From Anaerolineae bacterium (GTDB lineage Bacteria > Chloroflexota > Anaerolineae > B4-G1 > SLSP01), in NCBI GenBank assembly GCA_016927095.1, contig JAFGNI010000069.1, positions 1 to 13,759 of the forward strand: a stretch of 13,759 nt of DNA. The letters are read 5' to 3'. The notes beneath the pieces were generated by a model. It saw only the letters and a program-made list of their open reading frames with translations, made no database searches and was not told where the DNA came from. The position numbers were made by a program, and so were the translations under genes. Every line of letters starts with the position of its first letter. Position 1 is the first letter of the stretch. Of this stretch, positions 5,923-13,300 are shown piece after piece.

Positions 5923-8124
5923 ATGGGTAGCCGTCTCCGCTGGCTGGTGTCCGTAATTGTCCTGTTCATCGTCGTGGTGGTGGTGATGGGAACGGGGTCT
6001 GAGCGAGCACGGGCGACAGTCGACTACGCGCGCCAGACGGGCGAGCCCTGCGCCACCTGCCATGTGCGCGCCGAGGGGGGCGGCAGCCTCACCGTGATGG
6101 GCGCGGGATTTGCCCGCAGTGGCCACCAATGGCCCGTGCCCGTGCAGTTCGTGGAGAGCAGCCCCTCGCTCTCGGACTTCGGTCGGGCCGTCAGGCTCAT
6201 AGCGGGCTACATCCACGTGACGGTGGCGCTGCTCTGGTTCGGGACGATCCTCTATATCCACATCGTCGTGCGTCCCCAGCAGCTGAGCGCGGGCATCCCG
6301 CGCAAGGAAGGGCTGATCGGCTGGATCAGCATCGGGACGATGGCGCTGACCGGCATTGCCCTCACCATCTTCCGCGCCATCGAGACCGGATCGGTCTTCC
6401 GCGGGACCTTTGGCACGGTCTTCATCATCAAGCTGGTCCTCTTTGGGCTTATGGTGGCGCTAGCCGCGGTCGGGACCTTTGTGCTGACCCGGCGTATACA
6501 GCGGCGGCCCTCCGAGGTCCCAGCCGCACCGGCAGAGGAGGCTGGTGAGATCACGCCCGAGCGCCTGGGTGGGCTCGACGGACAGGCGGGCGCGCGCGCC
6601 GTCGTGGCGGTGGAGGGGAAGCTCTATGATGTGTCGCAGAGCCGCCTGTGGCGCGAGGGCGTCCACGTGCGGCAGCACCGCGCGGGACAGGATCTGACGC
6701 AGGCCATGGCGAACGCGCCGCACGGGGCAGAGGTCCTCGAGCGTGTGCCCTGCCTGGGCGAGCTCAAGCCCGCAGCGGCGGGCCAGGCGCCCCCCGCCCG
6801 CCCCCCGTTGATCCGGCGTGCCTTTGTGGGTGCGACCTACGCGAATCTGGCACTGCTGTTCGGCATCATGCTCTGCGTGGCCTGGTGGAACTGGGGCTTC
6901 ACGCCGGGTGGACGAGAGCCGGTGGAGATCACGCCGCTTCAGGCCTCTCTGACCGAGGCCTCCGCGGGCTGCATCGCTTGTCACAAATCGAACGAGTTCC
7001 TGGCAGCGCAAGTGAGCGAGTGGGAGCATAGCCATCACGCAGCGGCCGGCGTAGGCTGCTACGAATGTCACCATGCCTTGGCCACCGATGTCGACGCGAT
7101 GGACCACAACGGCTACCTGGTCAGTGTGCTGGTGACCCCCAAGGACTGCGCCGCCTGTCATGTGGTCGAGGTGGACCAGTTCACCGCCAGCCACCACGCA
7201 CAGGCGGGCAACATCCTGGGTTCCCTTGACAACATTCTGGGCGAGCAGGTGGAGGGCGTGGCTGCAGCGGTGTTGGGCTGCGAGCAATGTCACGGCAGCA
7301 CGGTGGCAGTGCGGGAAGACGGCACGCTCGCGGCAGCGAGTTGGCCCAACACCGGCATCGGCCGCATCAACCCCGATGGGACCAGGGGTGCCTGCTCGAC
7401 CTGCCACACGCGCCACCGGTTCAGCGTAGCCGTGGCCCGTGAGCCCGCCGCCTGCGGCAACTGCCACATGGGGCCGGACCACCCGCAGAAGGAGATCTAC
7501 GAGGAGAGCAAACACGGTGTCGCCTTCCTCGCCTACCATGACCAGATGGCGCTGGATTCGGAGTCGTGGATCCTGGGTCAGGACTACACCGCGGCGCCGA
7601 CCTGCGTGACCTGTCACATGGGCCACGCACCCGGCGTCGCGCCCACCCATGACGTAGGCCTGCGTATCGCGTGGACGCTGCGTCCGGCGGCTTCCGTCCG
7701 CCAGGACGATTGGGAAGCGAAACGGGTGCGGATGACCCAAGCCTGCCGGCAGTGCCATGCTCCCGGTTTCTACGAGAACTTCTTCGACCAGTTTGATGCC
7801 GCAGTCGAGCTCTACAACACCAAGTTCGCCCTGCCTGCCGGCGAGATCATGGGCCAGTTGCGCAGCGCGGAGCTGTTGACCTCCCTGGACTTCGACGAAG
7901 AGATCGAGTGGACCTACTTCTACCTCTGGCACCACGAGGGCCGGCGGGCCCGCCACGGCGCCGCCATGATGGGCCCGGACTACGTCCAATGGCACGGCTT
8001 CTACGAGGTCGCAGACCGCTTCTACAATGAGCTCATCCCGGAGGCGGAGGCGCTGCTGCCGGGCGTGACCGATCCCATCTTGGCGGACGAGGCGCACCGG
8101 TGGCTGAGAGGTGAAACGCAATAG
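5923..8124 (+). CDS. Fused CopD-like / cytochrome b5-like / octaheme HAO-like multiheme cytochrome
   Basis: This is a 733-residue membrane redox protein with nine CxxCH c-heme motifs (His 47, 354, 383, 413, 457, 495, 515, 565, 612). In order, it has an N-terminal hydrophobic segment (6-22), then a small monoheme domain (CATCH at 43-47, followed by GGG..LT...G..F...GH.WP). Next are three membrane helices resembling CopD/DUF4149 proteins (about 90-116 with His98 and His113, 131-151, 164-189). A cytochrome b5-like domain follows (about 213-281: VEGKLYDVSQSRLW, then HRAGQDLTQ and APHG; His252 and His267 are candidate ligands), then another helix (303-322). The C-terminal part is an octaheme region of the hydroxylamine oxidoreductase family, with HNGY..SVLVTPKDCAACH, ESKHG and MGPDYVQWHGFYE. 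Related octaheme enzymes oxidise hydroxylamine or reduce nitrite/hydroxylamine; which applies here is not decidable. The ATG at 5923 has GGAGG 7 bases upstream. The unusual feature is the fusion of modules usually seen in separate proteins. Confidence 0.9.
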   Translation: MGSRLRWLVSVIVLFIVVVVVMGTGSERARATVDYARQTGEPCATCHVRAEGGGSLTVMGAGFARSGHQWPVPVQFVESSPSLSDFGRAVRLIAGYIHVTVALLWFGTILYIHIVVRPQQLSAGIPRKEGLIGWISIGTMALTGIALTIFRAIETGSVFRGTFGTVFIIKLVLFGLMVALAAVGTFVLTRRIQRRPSEVPAAPAEEAGEITPERLGGLDGQAGARAVVAVEGKLYDVSQSRLWREGVHVRQHRAGQDLTQAMANAPHGAEVLERVPCLGELKPAAAGQAPPARPPLIRRAFVGATYANLALLFGIMLCVAWWNWGFTPGGREPVEITPLQASLTEASAGCIACHKSNEFLAAQVSEWEHSHHAAAGVGCYECHHALATDVDAMDHNGYLVSVLVTPKDCAACHVVEVDQFTASHHAQAGNILGSLDNILGEQVEGVAAAVLGCEQCHGSTVAVREDGTLAAASWPNTGIGRINPDGTRGACSTCHTRHRFSVAVAREPAACGNCHMGPDHPQKEIYEESKHGVAFLAYHDQMALDSESWILGQDYTAAPTCVTCHMGHAPGVAPTHDVGLRIAWTLRPAASVRQDDWEAKRVRMTQACRQCHAPGFYENFFDQFDAAVELYNTKFALPAGEIMGQLRSAELLTSLDFDEEIEWTYFYLWHHEGRRARHGAAMMGPDYVQWHGFYEVADRFYNELIPEAEALLPGVTDPILADEAHRWLRGETQ

Positions 8125-8134
8125 CGGGAAGCAT

Positions 8135-8354
8135 CTCGAGTCTCGAGTCATACCTGTCTGCCAGGCGACCGCCGCGGCCGGCGCGCTCACCATTGACGAT
8201 TCACGATTCACGGTGCGCGAGACGCCTAGTCCCGCCAAAACAGCCCCCCAAGCCCGAAATGAATGGTGGATGGTGAACAGCCAATCGTGCTGCGAGCCGC
8301 GCGGCCTGGCTCTCTACGAAGCATGAATCCAGACTCGAGACTCAGGACTTAGTC
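8135..8354. repeat. Cluster of degenerate heptanucleotide repeats with inverted 12-bp arms
   Basis: The gap between the convergent cytochrome and hydrolase genes is built of 7-bp units. CTCGAGT occurs twice (8135-8148). CCATTGA, CGATTCA, CGATTCA and CGGTGCG run at 8190-8217. GAATGGT, GGATGGT, GAACAGC and CAATCGT run at 8261-8288. ACTCGAG, ACTCAGG and ACTTAGT run at 8333-8353. The outer copies are exact inverted 12-mers (GAGTCTCGAGTC at 8138-8149, GACTCGAGACTC at 8332-8343). The inner copies also oppose each other (CACCATT at 8188-8194, AATGGTG at 8262-8268). The right end runs just into the 3' end of the hydrolase gene. It could fold into a long transcript-end structure or be a dispersed genomic repeat. 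No intrinsic-terminator T-run is seen. Confidence 0.6.
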
Positions 8355-9656
8355 CTCGCCCGCCTCCGTAGTACCCCCGCCTGCCCCGGACGCAAACAGC
8401 GCGAAGAGCTCCTGTGCATACCCGGCTACGTCCCCCGCCGCAGGGCTGCCGGGTGGCGGCAGCTCCGGCAGCGAAGCAACGCTGTAGACGCTGTTCGGCG
8501 CCAGCCGGTTGAGCCGCGTCCACGGTGACGCGCCGCGACCCCCATACGCCGCTGCGGTCGCATTGGCCAGCATCCGGATGGCGTGACCCAGGTCGGGCTG
8601 CACGTGGTCCTCCCGCGACTGCAGCCGCTGGTACGGAACCTGCAGGCTGCGGGCGAAGGTCTCGGCCTCACGTTGCGCCCAGAAAGCCTCGTTGTCACAA
8701 CCGGCGTCCTGTAGGTGGCCGACCGGGGTAGCGCCCTCCCCTTCGCCTGCGCCGCAGCCGCCGGTGTCGTCCCGGTTGGCAGGGCCCTCCCAATCGATCA
8801 GGAAGACCACCGGCAGGTCCGGATGACGCGCCAGCGCCCCCGTGGCCATTGTCACGCCGTAGGAGTAGGAGACGACGCCGGTCCGCGTGCCGTCGATCTC
8901 CGGTAGGTTCGCCACGTAGGTAATCACAGCGGCGAGCCCATCCTGATGGATGAAGCCGCCGTCGTCCTCCTCCCCGCCGCTCTGCCCCCGCCCGTCGGGG
9001 TCGAAGACGACCACGGCAAACCCACCGCTATCGGCGATGGCCTGAGCCTCAGAGCCGGTGCCGCCCGAGGCTGCCAGATAGGCCGAGCCGGCACCCCGCC
9101 CCCCCGGCACTAACACCAGGGCTGGCAGCGCCGTCTCACCATCCCATCCCTCAGGTGTCACGACTCGGACGAAGAGATCGACATCCGACGTAGGGTTGCG
9201 CACCCAGTGGACGCCCGGTCGCTGTCCTGGGACACCTTGAGGCGCGGGCAAGGGTTGGGCCATGGGCGTAACCACCGGGTCCGGCGCCGGCGTCGGCAGC
9301 CCGCAGTCGCCGGGGCAGTTGTCGGGCGTCTCAGGGCCATCACAGACCCCATCGCCGCACCGTTTCTGCGATTCCGCGGTGCAGACCCCGTCGCTGCAGC
9401 CCGTGCCCCGCTGGGGCGGATAGGTCGCGGTGGGCGTGACCGCTGCCGTAGGCGATGAGGGCGCGGTGGGCACAGCGGTCGGTCCTGACAGCATCGTCGC
9501 CTGGCAACCGGCGATCAGGACAATTGGCGTCAACGCCACGCCCGCCACAAGCAGTACCCCCATCAGTGCCCGCGACCACACGGCACACGCCGGCGCCCCA
9601 CGCCGGCCGCCAGATGCGTCCCGGCGCTCCCACCCGGATTGCTCTCCTGTGGCCAT
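8349..9656 (-). CDS. Lipoprotein alpha/beta hydrolase with a Cys-rich module
   Basis: This 435-residue exported protein has an Arg-containing n-region, a hydrophobic stretch (31-49) and a lipobox LIAGC, so Cys51 is the probable lipidation site. A Pro/Thr/Ala-rich linker (58-82) follows. A six-cysteine module (87-118, with CGDGVCDGPE and NCPGDCG), a second Pro-rich linker (120-145) and an alpha/beta hydrolase domain (about 150-425) come next. In that domain VLVPGGRGAG (181-190) supplies the oxyanion loop and FDPDGRGQSGG (218-228) is typical of the fold. SYSYG (263-267) is the nucleophile elbow with Ser265, deviating from the usual GxSxG at its first position. Asp288 and His351 or His358 could complete the triad. 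It is probably a surface esterase or peptidase; the substrate is unknown. No clear Shine-Dalgarno precedes the ATG at 9656. A TTGTCA/TACCTA pair (9690-9663) would place the transcript start on or next to the ATG, so a leaderless message is possible but weakly supported. Confidence 0.8.
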   Translation of the reverse strand: MATGEQSGWERRDASGGRRGAPACAVWSRALMGVLLVAGVALTPIVLIAGCQATMLSGPTAVPTAPSSPTAAVTPTATYPPQRGTGCSDGVCTAESQKRCGDGVCDGPETPDNCPGDCGLPTPAPDPVVTPMAQPLPAPQGVPGQRPGVHWVRNPTSDVDLFVRVVTPEGWDGETALPALVLVPGGRGAGSAYLAASGGTGSEAQAIADSGGFAVVVFDPDGRGQSGGEEDDGGFIHQDGLAAVITYVANLPEIDGTRTGVVSYSYGVTMATGALARHPDLPVVFLIDWEGPANRDDTGGCGAGEGEGATPVGHLQDAGCDNEAFWAQREAETFARSLQVPYQRLQSREDHVQPDLGHAIRMLANATAAAYGGRGASPWTRLNRLAPNSVYSVASLPELPPPGSPAAGDVAGYAQELFALFASGAGGGTTEAGED

Positions 9657-9795
9657 ACCCCATAGGTATCCCAGTTCGCTGCAATGACAAGCCTATGGCA
9701 CAGCGATCGCATCTGGTCCCACGGCTGCAACGTTCCTGAAGCCCAGACGGCAGCGCTACCGCCCGCCGCAGACCATCGAGCACCCAACCTCCGTT

Positions 9796-9827
9796 GCGCC
9801 CAAGGGCCTTCTGCGGGCCTTGGGCGC
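9796..9827. repeat. Hairpin 1 with GCGCCCAAGG stem
   Basis: A perfect 10-bp stem, GCGCCCAAGG against CCTTGGGCGC, encloses a 12-base loop. It lacks a T-tract. The same stem recurs about 90 bp downstream, which suggests a repeated element rather than a chance palindrome. Confidence 0.6.
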
Positions 9828-9882
9828 TGCGGTTCAGCCACCCCCCGCCCACGCTATCGCCACTAGCACATGCGCTCTAGAG

Positions 9883-9916
9883 AGCGCCCAAGGCCTTCGG
9901 AAAGCCCTTGGGCGCT
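9883..9916. repeat. Hairpin 2 sharing the stem of hairpin 1
   Basis: A perfect 11-bp stem, AGCGCCCAAGG against CCTTGGGCGCT, again encloses a 12-base loop (containing TTCGG). The stem matches hairpin 1 while loop and flanks differ. That is the pattern expected of a REP-like element, a paired protein-binding site, or an RNA structure kept by compensatory change. Confidence 0.6.
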
Positions 9917-9962
9917 GGAGCCACAGACCACCTCGACCCAGCGCAGACCACTCAGCCGAACC

Positions 9963-9991
9963 TTGACACCAACTCGATCCGGTGCTAGAGT
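9963..9991 (+). promoter_or_regulatory. Promoter for the large secreted repeat protein
   Basis: TTGACA (9963-9968), 17 bases, then TAGAGT (9986-9991) preceded by TGC, an extended -10. Four of six -10 positions match consensus, and the -35 is perfect. Transcription would begin near 9998, leaving a leader of about 360 nt before the ATG at 10357. Confidence 0.65.
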
Positions 9992-9998
9992 GGAAGTA

Positions 9999-10019
9999 GA
10001 CCGGTCCTGTGGACCGGTC
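9999..10019 (+). promoter_or_regulatory. Palindrome at the predicted transcript start, operator or 5' hairpin
   Basis: GACCGGTCC, TGT, GGACCGGTC form a perfect 9-bp inverted repeat. It also contains two direct copies of the self-palindrome GACCGGTC, 13 bp apart. It sits at about +1 to +21 of the promoter at 9963-9991, where a repressor would block initiation or an RNA hairpin would cap the transcript 5' end. Confidence 0.5.
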
Positions 10020-10020
10020 G

Positions 10021-10090
10021 GTGCATCAGTCAAGCGGTTGAGCTGAGCCCTAAGGGATAGGCAAGCCCCGTTCCCATCTCGCTGACGCAC
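10021..10090 (+). ncRNA. Possible structured leader RNA element (unclassified)
   Basis: GTGCATCAG (10021-10029) can pair with CTGACGCAC (10082-10090) at eight of nine positions, closing a domain of about 50 bases. Inside are smaller pairings: TCAA with TTGA (10030-10041, loop GCGG) and GGGA with TCCC (10054-10075). It does not match the conserved cores of the TPP, cobalamin, FMN, SAM, c-di-GMP-I or ydaO riboswitches as I know them. It also fails as a tRNA, because the T-loop consensus is wrong. The element is weak and unproven, listed because the leader is long and lies right after a good promoter. Confidence 0.25.
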
Positions 10091-10356
10091 TGACCAGATC
10101 GGTCATACTTGCACCAGGACCTCGCTGCTTCTTTCCATCTATCCTGACAGACGTGCCATCCCGCTACTGCGCAGGACGCTGAGGCGCCATCGCGCACCGC
10201 ATCGCAGCCCCCGCCGAAGCACACGGAGCCGTGGGTCGCAGCCGCTACGCCATGCCTTGCCTCTTGCTGCAGGGCCTACTCGGCCGTCGCCACCTTGGGT
10301 GTCCTGTGCCTGTGCGCCGGGCCCACGGTGAAGGATGGTGAAAAGGAGCCCATGCG
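10091..10356 (+). other. Rest of the long untranslated leader of the repeat-protein gene
   Basis: About 265 bases have no credible coding frame and no recognised motif until the ribosome site AGGAG at 10344-10348, which is 8 bases from the ATG at 10357. An ATG at 10352 is followed by CGA and TGA, giving a two-codon frame that overlaps the true start codon. Confidence 0.45.
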
Positions 10357-13300
10357 ATGATGAGAGCGAATCCGGTAGCATTTCTGAGGAGAGGCCGCCT
10401 GATTGCTTGGGCGGTGCTCTTGGCGTTGACCGCGCTTGGCTTGGTCATCCTGACCTCGCCAAGCGCGACCGTCGGAGAAGCAGCAGCGCCTCCGGTTCCT
10501 GTGGCTGTTGGATCTGAGCGCACGGCGCCGGGCAACCGAACGCCCGACATGGCGATCGCCGCGGCAAGCCATCGCCGGGATCTGCAGGCCGTCGACGGTC
10601 CCGGCATCACCGTCGACTTGGTCTACGACGCCATCTGGGGCGTCGTGGCGCCGGGCAGCACCGTGACCATGGTGCGGTCGGTGGACGGCGCCTATGGCGC
10701 CGCAGAGGCCGACGGCATGGGCTTCTTCTGGACGCCGCTATGGCGACCTAGTGGCAGACCGGCTGCCGTCGCCGGTAGCGGCACCCTGCAGGTCTACGTC
10801 GACGGTGAGTTGGAGGCCGGCATCCCCATCGTCGACGTTGCGGGCGGCATCGATGTGCTGGCCGACACGGTCGTGGGCAGCGTCACAGGCGTCGCCGCCG
10901 GCACGCCGGTGACCGTGACCCTCGGTGTGGACGGCGCAGAACCGTCCGCCGGCGCGCCGCAGGCGACGGCCAGCACCGGCGCCGGTGGCGGGTTCACCGC
11001 CAGTTACCCCGGCGTGGACCTGGGGCCCGCCAACCTGGCTGCGGTCGACGTAGCCAGCGGTGGCGGGCGCGTGCGGACCTACGTCTATCCCAATGATCGT
11101 GTTTTCGCAATGCACAATGCGAGAGTGGTTGTGGGGTACGCCGATCCCGGACAGCAGGTGGACATCACGGTGTACCAGGGCAGCGGACCTGGTGCAAGTG
11201 TGCGGCTCACCAGCACCACAACGACACTCTATCCTCACGGCTTCTATCAGGACTGGGGCCTCGGCGGCGCACAGGCCGGTGACCTTGTCGAGGTGGATCT
11301 GGGCAACGGTGAGGTGCTTCAGACGGTGCTGGCAGACCTGGGGATCACCAGCGTGAATCTTGTTCTGGACGAGATCGAGGGCACCGCGCCGGCGGGTGAA
11401 CCGGTGACCCTACGGCTCTGGCAGGAGGGTGGTTACACGCAGGCGACGGTGACGACAGACGGCGCGGGCGCCTTCAGCGCCAGCCTGAGCGGGTTGCGAG
11501 CCCGCGACTGGTTCCGGCTGGCCCGGGCCGACAGCCAGGGCAACGAGTCCGCCCTGCGCAGTGGCGCACCCCATTTGGACATCTGGTTCGACGCGACGAC
11601 TGGCTTCGATGCGAGCGACATCGACTGCCTGATGTGGCGTATCGACGCGCCCGGCGTGCCGGTCACCTTCACGCTGGCGACGGCAACCGGCACCTACACC
11701 CGGGCGATGACCTCCGATGCCGGCAACGCCGGTAGTGGGTTCTGCTATGTCATGTGGCGTGGTTCCGAGCCCACCAACTTCTCCCCCGGCGACGTCGTGA
11801 CGCTGACGTCACCGGCGTGGGAAGGCAGCCTCGTGATCCCCGAGATCTCTTGGTATGTGGACAGCGACAACGACGAGGTCACCGGCGAGGCACCGCCCGG
11901 GGATGTCGACGTGACCATCCACAACGGGCAACACGACCGTTACCCCATCGGCAGCTCCGCGCTGCAGGCCGCCACGAGAGCCGGCTCCGACTACACGGCT
12001 ACCTTTTCTGACTTCGACATCCGCGACGGCGGGAGCGTGAACGTACACCACTACGACCTCGCGACCGACTTCGGCACATGGGTCACGAGCTGGCAGCCGT
12101 GGGAGGGCTTGCAGTATCAGGGCTTCGGGATCGACCTCGGTTGGGGGATCGCCGGGACCCTGCCCGTTGCCGGCGACGTTGTGACCATCTCGCTGTACAG
12201 CAGTGATGGCCAGACGTTGGTCTTCCAGACGACCGAAGACAGTGACGACCACCCCTGGCGCTTCTGGTTCGAGTGGTGGCCACGGAATGTCAGCCTACCT
12301 GCAGGTCACTGGGTCACCGTCACCAGCGAGAGCGGATGGGAGGCCGGCCTCCAGATACCGGAGGTCGACATCCGCGCGGACGTGGAGGCTGACCTGATCT
12401 CGGGAACCGCGCCCAAATCGTTGGTCCTTGTGCACTACGACGAGGAGCCCAGGATCGAGCGCCTTGTCCCGGTCGATGACTACATCCTGGACGTGGGTTA
12501 CTTCGGCGGAGATGTACAGGAGGGCGACGGCATCGATGTCTGGTACACAGCACCCAGCGGGAACCGGGTGCGTAAGGCGCTGGCCTGGCCGACGATGCGC
12601 TTGGACTACACACGTGACGCCCTGGAGTGTGACTATCCCGAGGGCCGTACCTTCTGGATCACCGTGACGAACAGCCTGGGCGCGGTCAAGGCGACGGCGA
12701 ACCCTGTCAGCGTGGACGGCGGCGGCAGCTTCGGGTGGCCCGGCTTCGAGGTGCGTGGGTCAGGGTGGTCGCCGCCGCACATCGATCTCAGGCCCGGAGA
12801 CAGGGTCTTGTTCGATGCTGACGATGGCTACCAGACCGGTATCCGGATCGGTAGCATCGCCCCGAACCTGGACGCTCTGAACGATCGGATCTCCGGGATC
12901 CTCTATGCGCCCTGGTTCACCCAGACACTGCAGGGCGAGGTCCGAGGCGAGTGGTGGGGGATGGGCGGCGCGGCATTCGAGGCCGAGCCGGATGGGGGCG
13001 GCTTCGCCATGGACGTCTCCCCCAATGACATCGTCTCCGGCACCCGCCTCAGTCTACGCTACTATGAACCCGATGGTGACGCCGTGGAGCGTGACATCAC
13101 AGCGGTTGACCCCTCCGAGCTCGGCTTCAAGATCGGCGTCAACTACGTCCACGACTGGGTCAACGGACACTGCGGCCCCGGGCACACAATCCGGATCACG
13201 GTGACGGCGTCGGATGGCCACACCGTCGAGGCCACGGGCATCGTCACAGAGACGGGGCAGGTGCCGGGATGGGGCGGTGACACGGGGTTCGACTGGCAAT

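Larger units (their letters stand above)
9657..9962. other. Non-coding spacer between divergent genes
   Basis: No credible coding frame was seen. The open frames here are Arg/Pro/Ala-rich, lack ribosome sites and overlap each other on both strands. The stretch holds the two matching hairpins annotated separately and three CAGACCA-containing segments (near 9769, 9922 and 9945). Confidence 0.55.

Noticed and set aside
6460..8238. A 592-codon minus-strand frame opposite the cytochrome gene.
   Set aside because: The plus strand encodes nine CxxCH motifs and recognisable domains. The reverse frame is a GC-driven shadow.
8135..8354. A CRISPR array in the repeat-rich gap.
   Set aside because: The units are 7 bp and degenerate, with no 25-40 bp direct repeats or regular spacers, and no cas genes are nearby.
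9796..9916. A pair of intrinsic terminators.
   Set aside because: The stems are strong, but no T-run follows on either strand. They also lie between divergent genes, where no transcript from either annotated gene would end.
10021..10095. A tRNA-like look in the leader (GCGGTTGAGC followed by GTTCCCATC).
   Set aside because: The T-loop lacks the conserved purine and A58, no proper 7-bp acceptor stem closes it, and no anticodon arm fits.
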